Made by a program: the position numbers and the translations under genes. Source: an uncultured Clostridium sp. (GTDB taxonomy: Bacteria; Bacillota; Clostridia; Oscillospirales; Oscillospiraceae). Taken from it: a stretch of DNA of 33,539 nucleotides. Below the pieces are notes generated by a model, which was not told where the DNA came from, did not search any database, and worked only from the letters and a program-made list of their open reading frames with translations. Every line of letters starts with the position of its first letter. The stretch's first letter is position 1. Shown in pieces: positions 1-8,756 of this stretch. The DNA lies in NCBI GenBank assembly GCA_904420465.1, contig CAJFVL010000013.1, positions 1 to 33,539 of the forward strand, given 5' to 3'.

Positions 1-163
1 ACAGCTTTCCCCATTTGTCAACCGGAAAAAAGTTGAAAATTCTCAAATCTGAATATGATATGCTCTTCCACAAGAGCGGACACAATGTGTTTCCTCTATT
101 GAGGGATAGTAATGGTATGAAAAAGAGTCCGCAGAAAGGAAGAACAGGAATGAAAACAAAGAA
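1..163. other. AT-rich leading stretch, no supported gene
   Basis: This AT-rich stretch at the window edge holds no gene I can support. One reading frame runs from position 15 into the terminator and the Xre gene, but its product is basic and low in complexity, resembles no known family and has no good ribosome binding site. A short palindrome (GCTCTT, 4-base loop, AAGAGC) lies at 62-77. Confidence 0.4.
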
Positions 164-198
164 AAAACCGTGGAGCGGCAGTGCCGCTCCACGGTTTT
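164..198 (-). terminator. Strong intrinsic terminator overlapping the Xre gene stop
   Basis: A perfect 17-bp inverted repeat with almost no loop (164-180 against 182-198) is flanked by A and T runs on both sides. It can therefore end transcription from either direction. The stop codon of the minus-strand regulator at 197-199 lies inside its first arm, so it is that gene's terminator. Confidence 0.85.
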
Positions 199-409
199 AT
201 GTTTCCTCGTCCCAGTGGATCAAAAACAGGTTGTTGGTTGTGCAGTCCGAGATCTGACACAGCGTTTCGATCCGTGCAAGCTTGATGGACTTGGTTTGAT
301 TGTTCGCCGTCTTGTTGAAATTCTGGCAGCTCATCCCTATCTGCTTATAAAGCCAGGATCTGGTTTTTCCCCGCTGATTCAGCAGCGGCAGAATGTTCAT
401 CCGAACCAT
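197..409 (-). CDS. Small Xre/Cro-CI family DNA-binding regulator
   Basis: The 70-residue product is almost entirely one helix-turn-helix domain. An N-terminal helix precedes a scaffold helix (KTRSWLYKQIGMS), a recognition helix (QNFNKTANNQT) and the typical tail ending CTTNNLFLI, which matches the family pattern 'DCTPNDLFEI'. Proteins this short in the family are stand-alone DNA binders, often found on mobile elements or controlling a neighbouring operon. The start has a GAGGAA site 5 bases upstream; a second ATG three codons in is possible. The gene is more AT-rich than the housekeeping genes nearby and sits beside a repeat cluster, so acquisition by transfer is plausible. Its target is unknown. 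The family call rests on visible motif similarity only. Confidence 0.8.
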   Translation of the reverse strand: MVRMNILPLLNQRGKTRSWLYKQIGMSCQNFNKTANNQTKSIKLARIETLCQISDCTTNNLFLIHWDEET

Positions 410-435
410 AACTGTTCCTCACACATCCAAAGGGC

Positions 436-788
436 CATTTCCAACGTATATGCCGAGGGAAATGTCAAGTTCAATCTGCTTCCGCTCCCCACGGATACGG
501 GAATTCCATGTGAAAGGGGAATTTGCAGGCAGAAACACCGGGCCAAACGGCCCGGCGTGAGACTGTCGAAAAAGCGGCAAAGCCGCTTTTTCGAGAAAAT
601 AAGCACGCAAGGCGGGACTCGATTCCTAGCGAAAAAGTCGTCCCGCCTTGCGTGAGAGGTGTCATTTCCGACGTACATGCCGCCGGAAATGACGGGATTT
701 GATTTTATTCCGCCGTCTGCAGACGGCGGAACTCCTTGCAGGAGGGCTTTTTTTGACAAGCTGACGCCGGGCCAAACGGCCCGGCGTC
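436..788. repeat. Cluster of palindromic intergenic repeats, two diverged ~122-bp copies
   Basis: Two related units lie in the same orientation, at about 436-557 and 663-785. Each begins with a 29-bp imperfect palindrome (436-464 and 663-691, 25 of 29 bases the same) and ends with an identical GGGCCAAACGGCCCGGCG block (540-557 and 768-785). Between and within them are further hairpins: a 13-bp perfect stem at 566-594, a 14-bp stem at 604-617/641-654, a 20-bp perfect palindrome at 710-729 and an 11-bp stem at 763-788. No gene is supportable here; the ORFs follow the palindromes. The structure fits a degenerate non-autonomous mobile repeat. Confidence 0.75.
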
Positions 789-815
789 CCGGCATGTTGT
801 TCGGTTGGTGTTCCG

Positions 816-1298
816 TTATGCCTGTTCCCCTTTCAGGAACTCGTCCTCCTCATACTCGTTTTTCAGCCAGTCCTCATAGCTGCCGCGCACCGATTCCCAC
901 ACGGAAAGCCAGTCCACCCGGCTCAGCTCACGCTCATCCTGGAACAGGTTTTCGTAGAAGGACTGCATCTTATCCTCCGGGTTTTCCATGTACTCCTCAT
1001 AGAAGGCGTCCATGTAGGCGCCGAAGCGTGGGTCCTGGAGATTTTCCGGGCCGGCCATCGCGGCGGCAAATTCCTCCCGGGTCCAGGGCCTGCTGGTCTG
1101 GATGGAATTGGGCATGATGGACGCCCATTTAGAGAGCCGCTCCAGGTTTTTCAGAAAGCACTCACGGCCTTCCGGACTCCCCAGCAGGGGAAGGACATCT
1201 TCCACGAGGGTATAAAAAGCGTCGTCCATCTGAGCGGCTGTCCGGTCCGGTGAGGGAGACTGGGCAGGCGTCTGAACCTGGTTGTCTTTTGCTTCCAT
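816..1298 (-). CDS. Acidic orphan protein of unknown function
   Basis: I do not recognise this 160-residue protein. It is hydrophilic and strongly acidic, with a Gln/Pro/Ser-rich N-terminus and then mainly helical sequence rich in Asp, Glu, Trp and Tyr (for example EEYMENPEDK and YEDWLKNEYEEDEF). It has no signal peptide or membrane segment, so it is probably cytoplasmic. The start at 1298 is chosen because AAGGAGGAG lies about 7 bases upstream; the frame stays open further upstream, but that part overlaps the promoter. A consensus promoter lies about 75 bases upstream, so it is an independent, probably well expressed, transcription unit. It sits downstream of, and on the same strand as, the DUF421/DUF4363 pair, but is not tightly linked to it. 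Confidence 0.7.
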   Translation of the reverse strand: MEAKDNQVQTPAQSPSPDRTAAQMDDAFYTLVEDVLPLLGSPEGRECFLKNLERLSKWASIMPNSIQTSRPWTREEFAAAMAGPENLQDPRFGAYMDAFYEEYMENPEDKMQSFYENLFQDERELSRVDWLSVWESVRGSYEDWLKNEYEEDEFLKGEQA

Positions 1299-1373
1299 TT
1301 TGGACTCCTCCTTATTTTGGCAGATGATGAGGCGTTGAACTGTTGCGGCTGTGCAGGTCCTGTTCCTCGATTC

Positions 1374-1402
1374 ATTATAGCGCAGAGAAGGGGAAACGTC
1401 AA
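1374..1402 (-). promoter_or_regulatory. Consensus sigma-A promoter for the acidic orphan
   Basis: Read on the minus strand, TTGACG (1402-1397), a 17-bp spacer and a perfect TATAAT (1379-1374) precede the gene starting at 1298. The region just upstream (1403-1470) is unusually AT-rich, which may act as an UP-element-like stretch. Confidence 0.85.
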
Positions 1403-1474
1403 TTAAAATTGGACAACATATACATATTATACTATTATAATCAAACGATATTATGCAGTTAAACAAAAAGAAAG

Positions 1475-1855
1475 CTACAGCACATTGGTCAGCTCGGCCT
1501 GCTCCATCTCAGCCAGCAGCTCCAGCTGGACGATCAGGTCGGCGTTTGCGGCGGCATACTGATCCACTTCCTGTATGTCCAGATACTGCAGAACAGAACG
1601 GAAGGAGCGCAGGATCTGGTCTGCGTCGGAGTGGCGCATGACGACATGAAGATAGAATCCACGGTGGTCCCATGCTTCGTATGCCCGGAGGGTGATTTCC
1701 TCCGCCCGCTCCCAGTTTCCCGACAGGGCCTCCTGCTGAGCCCGGCTCAGGGCCTGGACCATATCGTCAGTGATCCGCTGGGCGTACCATGCGTTGAGCA
1801 GACAGCCGGCCAGCATGACAAGCAGCAGGCCGGAGGCAAAAAACAGCCGCCTCAT
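1475..1855 (-). CDS. DUF4363 family membrane-associated protein
   Basis: The 126-residue product has a hydrophobic N-terminus (residues 4-22, MRRLFFASGLLLVMLAGC) followed by a helical extracytoplasmic domain of the DUF4363 type, with WERAEEITLRAYEAW and an acidic C-terminus. The LAGC motif at residues 15-18 resembles a lipobox, so it is either a lipoprotein or held by an uncleaved signal anchor. It begins 21 bases after the stop of the DUF421 gene, with GAAAGGAG as ribosome binding site, so the two are almost certainly co-transcribed. The function of DUF4363 is unknown. Its pairing with DUF421 recurs in Clostridia and suggests that the two act together at the membrane. The family call is from recognition of sequence pattern and context. 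Confidence 0.75.
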   Translation of the reverse strand: MRRLFFASGLLLVMLAGCLLNAWYAQRITDDMVQALSRAQQEALSGNWERAEEITLRAYEAWDHRGFYLHVVMRHSDADQILRSFRSVLQYLDIQEVDQYAAANADLIVQLELLAEMEQAELTNVL

Positions 1856-1876
1856 TCTGTTCTCCTTTCCGAAGCG

Positions 1877-2551
1877 CTACCCCTTGGGAAGCAGATAGAT
1901 TTTGCCGGTCCGGTCGGCCAGCATAAGAAAGACAGAGGGGCACCCGCCCGGGCAGTTCCGCTCGGCCAGCCGCTGATCCAGCCACCGCCTGTCCCGGCCC
2001 AGGGCGCGCAGGTTGTGCTCCAGCAGCCGGCCGTCGCTGATTAACACCAGAGGGAGCTCCTGGTCCTGCACAGCGGTCCCCAGAGCTTTGGCGCTGGGGG
2101 GATTCTGACTGGCGTGGAGCAGGACGGACAGCTGGCCGTTGGTTTCCAGAATCGCGTATTTCACGGTGGAGGGATCGGTACAGCCCTTGGCGCGCAGCTC
2201 CTCCAGCAGCTCGTCCACCGTCAGACGGTTGCGGCTCATTTCCTTTTGGTCGATCTGACCGTCCCGGATGATGATGCTGGGCCGCCCGCACATCAGGGCG
2301 CGGAAGCGTACGCTCTTCATGGTCAGCACCGACAGAATCATGGTCAGAGACAGCAGGGTCAGAATAGGAATGACGCCGGTGAGCAGGGGGATGCCGAAGT
2401 CCTGCATGGGCACCGAGGCCAGGTCGGCGATGATGAGGGAGAGCACCAGCTCGGAGGGCTCCAGCTCGCCCACCTGGCGCTTGCCCATCAGGCGCACCCC
2501 GGCGATGATGAGGAGGTAGAGGATGATGGTGCGGGCAAAGCCGGTGAACAT
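1877..2551 (-). CDS. DUF421 (YetF-like) membrane protein
   Basis: The 224-residue protein has three N-terminal membrane helices (about residues 4-22, 33-50 and 55-75) and then a soluble cytoplasmic domain containing MKSVRFRALMCGRPSIIIRDG, LTVDELLEELRAKG and AILETNGQLSVLL, the hallmark blocks of DUF421/YetF proteins. B. subtilis relatives occur in spore and vegetative membranes, but the molecular role is not established. The start at 2551 is set by a GGGAGGAA site just upstream and by alignment of the first membrane helix with family starts; longer reading frames upstream would add an unrelated basic extension. It is the first gene of a two-gene unit with DUF4363. No convincing promoter is visible in the gap shared with carA. 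Confidence 0.85.
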   Translation of the reverse strand: MFTGFARTIILYLLIIAGVRLMGKRQVGELEPSELVLSLIIADLASVPMQDFGIPLLTGVIPILTLLSLTMILSVLTMKSVRFRALMCGRPSIIIRDGQIDQKEMSRNRLTVDELLEELRAKGCTDPSTVKYAILETNGQLSVLLHASQNPPSAKALGTAVQDQELPLVLISDGRLLEHNLRALGRDRRWLDQRLAERNCPGGCPSVFLMLADRTGKIYLLPKG

Positions 2552-2691
2552 GATGATTCCTCCCAAGGACGCAGGATTCGGACAGCCGCTTCTTCCCATC
2601 AGTGTGCCCCGCAGCGGACGGATTATCCGGCCTGCACAGGGCGGTGGGGGCAAACAGAAGAAAATTTCGTCAGAAAAGGCGGGAGAGCATC

Positions 2692-2720
2692 TTGCAAAGT
2701 GGGGGGATTTTCGATACAAT
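2692..2720 (+). promoter_or_regulatory. Promoter of carAB
   Basis: TTGCAA (2692-2697), a 17-bp spacer and TACAAT (2715-2720) lie about 70 bases before carA. No attenuator, PyrR-binding hairpin or arginine box could be recognised in the short leader. Confidence 0.7.
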
Positions 2721-2787
2721 ATCTTGAAACGGTTTGCGCGGGACAGCGGACAACTGGAGAACTGGAACGGAAGGCGTGTGAGAATTG

Positions 2788-3870
2788 ATGAAAGCGACTT
2801 TGATCCTGGCCAACGGAAGCGTATTTTCCGGGACAAGCATCGGCAGCACCTCCGACCGGGTCTGTGAGATGGTGTTCAATACCTCTATGACCGGTTATCA
2901 GGAGATCCTGACAGACCCCTCTTACGCGGGGCAGGGGGTAGTGATGTCCTATCCCCTGATTGGAAACTATGGCGTCAACCATGAGGACAACGAGTCCTCC
3001 CGCCCCTGGGTGGAGGCCTTTGTGGTGCGGCACCTGTCTCCCCGGGGCAGCAATTTCCGCTGTGAGGGCACGCTGGACGACTTTTTGAAGAAGCATGATA
3101 TCACGGGTATCCAAGGGGTGGACACCCGGGCGCTGACAAAGATACTCCGCAGTCAGGGGAGCATGAACGGCATGGTCACCTGTGCGGAGCATTTTAATGT
3201 GGCCGAGGTGCTGGAGAGCCTGCGCGCCTACCGGGTGGAGGGCTCTGTGGACCGGGTGACCCGGAAGGAGCCGGAGGTGTTTCCCGCCTACGGCGAGGAG
3301 AAGCACCGCGTGGCTATGATGGACTACGGCGTTAAGCAGCACATGATCGAGTGCCTGCGCCGCCGGGGCTGCCGCGTCACCGCCTTCCCGGCCCATACCC
3401 CGGCGGAGACGGTGCTGTCCGGCGGATTTGATGGGGTGATGCTCTCCAACGGCCCCGGCGACCCGGCGGAGAATACCGCTGTCATTGCCGAGCTGAAAAA
3501 GCTGTATGAGAGCAATATCCCTCTGTTCGGCGTCTGTCTGGGGCATCAGCTTCTGGCCCTGGCCACCGGGGCCAAAACCGGCCGGCTGGATTACGGCCAC
3601 CGGGGGAGCAACCACCCCGTCCGGGACCTGGAGAAGGGCAGGGTGTTCATCACCAGCCAGAACCACGGCTATATGGTCCTGTCCGACACGGTGGATCCGG
3701 CGGTGGCCGAGGTATCCCATGTCAATGTGAACGACGGCACCTGCGAGGGCCTGCGCTACAAGCGCCCCAACTGCTTTACCACCCAGTTCCACCCCGAGGC
3801 CAACGCCGGCCCCCGGGATACCGAGTATCTGTTCAACCGCTTTGTTGCGTCTATGGGAGGTGACAAATAA
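2788..3870 (+). CDS. carA: Carbamoyl-phosphate synthase, small (glutaminase) subunit
   Basis: CarA hydrolyses glutamine and passes ammonia through a tunnel to CarB for carbamoyl phosphate, the precursor of pyrimidines and arginine. The 360-residue length is normal. The N-terminal CarA domain (about 1-150, with [19 protein letters not shown]) is followed by a class I amidotransferase domain (about 175-355). The catalytic triad is intact: Cys250 in FGVCLGHQ, and His335 and Glu337 in TQFHPEA. The start is ATG at 2788, directly preceded by an in-frame TTG; no strong ribosome binding site is visible, only a purine-rich stretch. The stop overlaps the carB start by one base (TAATG), indicating translational coupling. 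Its intact triad contrasts with the glutaminase domain of the GMP synthase two genes downstream. Confidence 0.97.
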   Translation: MKATLILANGSVFSGTSIGSTSDRVCEMVFNTSMTGYQEILTDPSYAGQGVVMSYPLIGNYGVNHEDNESSRPWVEAFVVRHLSPRGSNFRCEGTLDDFLKKHDITGIQGVDTRALTKILRSQGSMNGMVTCAEHFNVAEVLESLRAYRVEGSVDRVTRKEPEVFPAYGEEKHRVAMMDYGVKQHMIECLRRRGCRVTAFPAHTPAETVLSGGFDGVMLSNGPGDPAENTAVIAELKKLYESNIPLFGVCLGHQLLALATGAKTGRLDYGHRGSNHPVRDLEKGRVFITSQNHGYMVLSDTVDPAVAEVSHVNVNDGTCEGLRYKRPNCFTTQFHPEANAGPRDTEYLFNRFVASMGGDK

Positions 3871-6800
3871 TGCCGAAGAATCCTGATATCAAGAAGGTGC
3901 TGGTACTGGGCTCCGGCCCCATTGTCATCGGTCAGGCCGCCGAGTTTGACTATGCCGGCACCCAGGCCTGCCGCGCCCTGAAGGAGGAGGGGCTGGAGGT
4001 GGTGCTGGTCAACTCCAACCCCGCCACCATCATGACGGACAAGGATATCGCGGACCATGTGTATATTGAGCCGCTGAACATCCCCTCCGTCACCCAGGTC
4101 ATTGAGAAGGAGCGCCCTGACTCCATTCTGCCCACCCTGGGCGGACAGACCGGTCTGAATCTGGCCATGGCCCTCCATGAGGACGGAACCCTGGCCAAGT
4201 ACGGCGTCAAGCTGCTGGGCACCAGCCCTGACTCCATCCGCAAAGCGGAGGACCGCCAGGGCTTCAAGGACTGCATGGAGTCCATCGGCCAGCCCTGCGT
4301 CACCTCCAAGGTGGTGGAGAGCGTGGAGGACGCGGTGTCCTTTGCCGGAGAGATCGGCTATCCCGTCATCGTCCGCCCCGCCTATACCCTGGGCGGCACC
4401 GGCGGCGGCATCGCATACGACCAGGCCGGCCTGGAGGAGATCGCCGACCGGGGCATCAACCTGTCCCGCGTGGGCCAGGTGCTCATTGAGCGGTGCATCT
4501 CCGGCTGGAAGGAGATTGAGTTCGAGGTCATGCGGGACGGCGCCGGCAACGTAATCACCGTCTGCTCCATGGAGAACATTGACCCGGTGGGCGTCCACAC
4601 CGGCGACTCCATTGTGGTGGCCCCCACCCAGACCCTGGCCAACAAGGAGTTCCAGATGCTCCGCTCCGCCGCGCTGGATATCATCTCCGCCCTGGGGATC
4701 GAGGGCGGCTGCAACGTCCAGTTTGCCCTGAACCCCGATTCCTTTGAGTACGCGGTCATCGAGGTCAACCCCCGTGTGTCCCGGTCCTCTGCCCTGGCCT
4801 CCAAGGCCACCGGCTACCCCATCGCCAAGGTGGCCGCCAAGGTGGCCCTGGGCTACCGCCTGGACGAGATTCCCAACGCGGTCACCGGCAAGACCACCGC
4901 CTGCTTTGAGCCCACCATCGACTACTGCGTGCTGAAGATCCCCCGCTTGCCCTTTGACAAATTCACCACTGCCAGCCGCACCCTGGGCACCCAGATGAAG
5001 GCCACCGGCGAGGTCATGGCCATCGCCAACTCCTTCGAGGGAGCCCTGATGAAGGCCATCCGCTCCCTGGAGCTGAATGTCCGGGCCCTGAAGCTGGACA
5101 AGCTGGAGGGCCTGTACACCGACGAGATCGAGGACATGCTGGTCCAGGTCACCGATGAGCGCCTCTTTGTGGTGGCTGAGGCGCTGCGGCGGGGCTTCTC
5201 CCCCCAGAAGATCAACCATATCACAAAAATGGACATCTGGTTCCTGGACGGCTTCAAGCGGATCATCGACATGGAGGAGGAGCTGAAGGCCTGCCGGGGC
5301 GTCCCCGATGCCGACACCCTGAAGCGGGCCAAGGAGATGTGCTTCGCCGACAGCTACATCGGCACGCTGTGCGGTATGAAGCAGTCTGAGGTCAAGGCCC
5401 TGCGGGAGAAGTACGGCATCGTCCCCTCCTTCAAGATGGTGGACACCTGCGCCGCCGAGTTTGACGCCGAGACTCCCTACTACTACTCCACCTACGACGG
5501 GGAGAACGAGGCGGTGGACACCGGCGACGGCCGCAAGAAGGTGCTGGTGCTGGGCTCCGGCCCCATCCGCATCGGCCAGGGCATCGAGTTTGACTACTGC
5601 TCGGTCCACTCGGTCTGGGCCTTCAAGCGCATGGGCTACGAGACCATTATCATCAACAATAACCCGGAGACTGTCTCCACCGACTTTGACGTGGCCGACA
5701 AGCTGTACTTCGAGCCCCTCACCGCCGAGGATGTCCAGAACATCGTGGAGCAGGAGAAGCCCTGGGGCGCCGTGGTCCAGTTCGGCGGCCAGACCGCCAT
5801 CAAGCTGGCCAAGGCCCTTACCGATATGGGGGTGCGCATCCTGGGCACCTCCTCCGACGGGGTGGATGCCGCCGAGGACCGGGAGCGCTTTGACGACATC
5901 CTCCAGAAGTGCGGCATCCCCCGTGCCAAGGGCCGCACCGTCTATACCACTGAGGAGGCTCTGGCTGCCGCCCACGAGCTGGGCTATCCCGTGCTGGTCC
6001 GGCCCTCCTACGTTCTGGGCGGCCAGGGCATGGAGATCGCCTATTCCGACCGCAACATCGAAGAGTTCATGCGCATCATCAACATGACCGTCCAGGAGCA
6101 TCCCATCCTGGTGGACAAGTACCTCATGGGCCGGGAGCTGGAGGTGGACGGCGTGTTCGACGGGGAGGACATCCTCATCCCCGGCATCATGGAGCATGTG
6201 GAGCGGGCCGGCGTCCACTCGGGCGACTCCATCGCGGTCTATCCGCCCCTCCACCTGGAGGACAAGCACCGGGAGCTGATCCTGAAGCACACCAAGAACA
6301 TGGCCAAGCACCTGGGGGTCATTGGGCTCATCAACGCCCAGTATATCCTCTATAACGACGACATCTATGTCATCGAGGTCAATCCCCGCTCCTCCCGCAC
6401 CATCCCTTATATCTCCAAGGTCACCGGGGTCCCCATCATCGACCTGGCCACCAAGGTGATGCTGGGGCAGAAGCTGAAGGATCTGGACTACGGCACCGGC
6501 ATCTACAAGGAGGCCGATTACTTCGCCGTCAAGGCCCCGGTGTTCTCCTTTGAGAAGCTCACCGACGTGGACACCGGCCTGGGCCCCGAGATGAAGTCCA
6601 CCGGCGAGGTGCTGGGACTGGCTGAGACCTTCCCTCAGGCCCTGCTCAAGGCCTTCAAGGGGGCCGGACTGAAGGTGCCCAAGCGGGGCGGCCGCATCAT
6701 CATCACCGTGAAGGACGAGGACAAGGGGGAGATCGTCTCCATCGCCCGGGGCTTTGAGGAGATGGGCATCGAGCTGTACGCCACCTCGGGCACCTGCCAG

Positions 6801-7079
6801 GTGCTCAACGACGCGGGCATCGAGTGCAAGCGGGTCAACCGGGTCTCCCAGTCCCACCCCAACATCCTGGACATGATTCAGAGCGGCACCATCGACCTGA
6901 TTATCAACACCCCCACCCGGGGCCGCAAGCACGACTCCGACGGCTTCCGCATCCGCCGCTCCGCCGTGGAGCACGGGGTGGGCTGTGTCACCGCCATCGA
7001 CACCGCCCGGGCGCTCCTCACCGTCCGGCAGCAGAGCCGCAGCGAGGACCTGACCCCCATTGACATTACCAAAATTTGA
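3870..7079 (+). CDS. carB: Carbamoyl-phosphate synthase, large subunit
   Basis: CarB makes carbamoyl phosphate from bicarbonate, ammonia supplied by CarA, and two ATP. At 1069 residues it is full length. It has two homologous ATP-grasp halves (about 1-400 and 550-935), each opening with the same motif ([20 protein letters not shown] and [19 protein letters not shown]), an oligomerisation region between them, and a C-terminal MGS-type allosteric domain from about residue 937, where UMP and ornithine act in characterised enzymes. Glycine-rich ATP-binding loops are visible ([24 protein letters not shown]). It overlaps carA by one base. A single carAB copy here would have to serve both arginine and pyrimidine synthesis; that is inference from this window only. 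The strand opposite carries a long open frame that is a codon-bias shadow. Confidence 0.98.
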   Translation: MPKNPDIKKVLVLGSGPIVIGQAAEFDYAGTQACRALKEEGLEVVLVNSNPATIMTDKDIADHVYIEPLNIPSVTQVIEKERPDSILPTLGGQTGLNLAMALHEDGTLAKYGVKLLGTSPDSIRKAEDRQGFKDCMESIGQPCVTSKVVESVEDAVSFAGEIGYPVIVRPAYTLGGTGGGIAYDQAGLEEIADRGINLSRVGQVLIERCISGWKEIEFEVMRDGAGNVITVCSMENIDPVGVHTGDSIVVAPTQTLANKEFQMLRSAALDIISALGIEGGCNVQFALNPDSFEYAVIEVNPRVSRSSALASKATGYPIAKVAAKVALGYRLDEIPNAVTGKTTACFEPTIDYCVLKIPRLPFDKFTTASRTLGTQMKATGEVMAIANSFEGALMKAIRSLELNVRALKLDKLEGLYTDEIEDMLVQVTDERLFVVAEALRRGFSPQKINHITKMDIWFLDGFKRIIDMEEELKACRGVPDADTLKRAKEMCFADSYIGTLCGMKQSEVKALREKYGIVPSFKMVDTCAAEFDAETPYYYSTYDGENEAVDTGDGRKKVLVLGSGPIRIGQGIEFDYCSVHSVWAFKRMGYETIIINNNPETVSTDFDVADKLYFEPLTAEDVQNIVEQEKPWGAVVQFGGQTAIKLAKALTDMGVRILGTSSDGVDAAEDRERFDDILQKCGIPRAKGRTVYTTEEALAAAHELGYPVLVRPSYVLGGQGMEIAYSDRNIEEFMRIINMTVQEHPILVDKYLMGRELEVDGVFDGEDILIPGIMEHVERAGVHSGDSIAVYPPLHLEDKHRELILKHTKNMAKHLGVIGLINAQYILYNDDIYVIEVNPRSSRTIPYISKVTGVPIIDLATKVMLGQKLKDLDYGTGIYKEADYFAVKAPVFSFEKLTDVDTGLGPEMKSTGEVLGLAETFPQALLKAFKGAGLKVPKRGGRIIITVKDEDKGEIVSIARGFEEMGIELYATSGTCQVLNDAGIECKRVNRVSQSHPNILDMIQSGTIDLIINTPTRGRKHDSDGFRIRRSAVEHGVGCVTAIDTARALLTVRQQSRSEDLTPIDITKI

Positions 7080-7109
7080 GCTTCGGATTCCCGTTTCGCA
7101 GCCAGACGT

Positions 7110-7148
7110 TTTGGAGGTGCCCGCCCTCAAAAGGCGGGCACCTCCAAA
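7110..7148. repeat. Perfect 16-bp hairpin between carB and guaA
   Basis: A perfect 16-bp stem (7110-7125 against 7133-7148) encloses a 7-base loop, CTCAAAA. It lies 31 bases after carB and about 57 bases before guaA. It is not followed by a T tract on the plus strand, so it is not a classical terminator. It could protect or process a carAB-guaA transcript, or weakly attenuate it. No separate promoter for guaA was recognised. Confidence 0.7.
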
Positions 7149-7204
7149 GAGACAGCAGGAAAAGCCTGGTCCATACCGGCTGACAGAAAGAAAGGAGCGC
7201 CACC

Positions 7205-8494
7205 ATGAAACAGGACATGATCGTCATTCTGGACCTGGGCAGCGAGGAAAACCCCCGTCTGGCCCGGGAGATCCGCGCCCTCGGCGTATATTCGGAAATT
7301 TATCCCCACGACATCACCCTGGAGCAGCTGAAGGCCCTGCCCAATGTAAAGGGCGTCATTCTCAACGGCGGCCCCAACCGGGTGGTGGACGGCGTGGAGA
7401 TTGACGTCTCTCAGGACATCTATAACTGCGACCTGCCTGTCCTCCTGGCCGACCACAAGGGGGACGCCCCCTGGCCGGAGGAGGAGGGGGCCCGGAAGGA
7501 GGCCATCTCCAACTTCGTCTTTGGCCTGTGCGGCGCCCAGGCCAACTGGAATATGGAAAACTTCATCGCCGACCAGGTGGAGCTGATCCGCCGCCAGGTG
7601 GGGGACAAGAAGGTGCTGCTGGCCCTGTCCGGCGGGGTGGACTCCTCGGTGGTGGCCGCCCTGCTCATCCGGGCCATCGGCAGCCAGCTTACCTGCGTCC
7701 ACGTCAACCACGGCCTGCTGCGCAAGGGCGAGCCCGAGCAGGTGGTGAAGGTGTTTCGGGACCAGCTGGGGGCCAACCTCATCTATGTGGACGCGGTGGA
7801 CCGCTTCCTGGATAAGCTGGCCGGGGTGTCCGACCCGGAGCGCAAGCGGAAGATCATCGGCGCGGAGTTCATCCGCGTCTTTGAGGAGGAGGCCCGCAAG
7901 CTGGACGGCATCGAGTTCCTGGCCCAGGGGACCATCTACCCCGACATCATCGAGTCGGGCACCAAGACAGTCAAGGCGGTCAAATCCCACCACAACGTGG
8001 GCGGCCTGCCCGAGGACCTGAAGTTTGAGCTGGTGGAGCCCCTGAAGATGCTCTTCAAGGACGAGGTGCGCGCCTGCGGCGCGGCCCTGGGCCTGCCCGA
8101 CTCTATGGTGTACCGCCAGCCCTTCCCCGGCCCCGGTCTGGGGGTGCGCTGCCTGGGGTCCATCACCCGGGACCGACTGGAGGCGGTGCGGGAGAGCGAC
8201 GCCATTCTCCGGGAGGAGTTTGCCAAAAACGGCCTGGAGGGCAAGGTGTGGCAGTACTTCACCGTGATCCCCGACCTGAAGAGCGTAGGCGTGCGGGAGG
8301 GCCGCCGGGCCGACGAGTGGTGCGCCATCATCCGCGCCGTCAATACGGTGGACGCTATGACCGCAACTGTGGAGAACGTGCCCTTCGATCTGCTCCAGCA
8401 TATCACCGCCCGCATCACCGCTGAGGTGAAGGGGGTCAACCGGGTGCTGTTTGACCTGACGCCCAAGCCCACGGGGACCATTGAATGGGAATAA
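7205..8494 (+). CDS. guaA: GMP synthase with a catalytically deleted glutaminase domain
   Basis: The ATP-pyrophosphatase half is complete: PP-loop SGGVDSS at residues 142-148, the dimerisation domain and the C-terminal signature ending LSPKP-like TPKPTGTIEWE, so amination of XMP to GMP is expected. The N-terminal amidotransferase domain is reduced to about 107 residues. It keeps the first strands (MIVILDLGSEEN, GVYSEIYPHD, GVILNGGPNRVVDG) and the last helix (AISNFVFGLCG). About 85-90 residues are missing in between, including the GICYG nucleophile elbow and the His/Glu pair; where the elbow should be, the sequence reads LPVLLADHKGD. The total of 429 residues compares with 510-525 usually. The reading frame is clean, with AAAGGAGCG before the ATG, so this is not an obvious pseudogene. 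It should depend on free ammonia or on a separate glutaminase. It follows carAB on the same strand. Confidence 0.93.
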   Translation: MKQDMIVILDLGSEENPRLAREIRALGVYSEIYPHDITLEQLKALPNVKGVILNGGPNRVVDGVEIDVSQDIYNCDLPVLLADHKGDAPWPEEEGARKEAISNFVFGLCGAQANWNMENFIADQVELIRRQVGDKKVLLALSGGVDSSVVAALLIRAIGSQLTCVHVNHGLLRKGEPEQVVKVFRDQLGANLIYVDAVDRFLDKLAGVSDPERKRKIIGAEFIRVFEEEARKLDGIEFLAQGTIYPDIIESGTKTVKAVKSHHNVGGLPEDLKFELVEPLKMLFKDEVRACGAALGLPDSMVYRQPFPGPGLGVRCLGSITRDRLEAVRESDAILREEFAKNGLEGKVWQYFTVIPDLKSVGVREGRRADEWCAIIRAVNTVDAMTATVENVPFDLLQHITARITAEVKGVNRVLFDLTPKPTGTIEWE

Positions 8495-8503
8495 CTGGAA
8501 TTT

Positions 8504-8547
8504 AAAAGCCCGCAGAGCCTATCATATCTGGGCTCTGCGGGCTTTTT
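8504..8547 (+). terminator. Intrinsic terminator of guaA
   Basis: A perfect 16-bp stem (8504-8519 against 8531-8546) with a loop of about 11 bases is followed by TTTTT, ten bases after the guaA stop. Its right arm is closely repeated in the terminator near 9191-9210. Confidence 0.95.
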
Positions 8548-8693
8548 GCGTCTCATTGGCTGTGAGATTCAGATTTGACGGATACCGTTGAACAGCAGGA
8601 AAAGGCCGCAAGCGGCCCCGGCGCTCCGTTGACCGGGGAGAGCGATAAGAAACTAAAATTAAGAAAACCCTAATAGATTTATATGATTTGTTG

Positions 8694-8702
8694 TGTTATA
8701 CT
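8694..8702 (+). promoter_or_regulatory. Extended -10 promoter for the small AT-rich ORF
   Basis: TGT followed by TATACT (8697-8702) forms an extended -10 element. The -35 position holds only a weak match. The short gene with its AAAGGAGG site begins about 55 bases downstream. Confidence 0.5.
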
Positions 8703-8756
8703 GTACTCAAAATAAGCAGGGGGATTGTGTCACAAATTATATAAAGGAGGAATTTT

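Noticed and set aside
15-257. 80-codon frame at the window start
   Set aside because: It runs through the bidirectional terminator and antisense into the Xre gene, and its sequence is low-complexity Lys/Ser/Gly with no family resemblance.
3756-7130. Very long open frame (about 1124 codons) on the strand opposite carB
   Set aside because: It is the antisense shadow of a strongly GC3-biased gene. The product is a repetitive Gly/Asp/His/Leu-rich sequence with no family and no ribosome binding site, while the plus-strand protein is unmistakably CarB.
7080-7204. Possible purine or ZMP-type riboswitch before the GMP synthase gene
   Set aside because: Only one simple hairpin is present. The three-way junction and conserved loop bases of a purine riboswitch are absent and the gap is too short.
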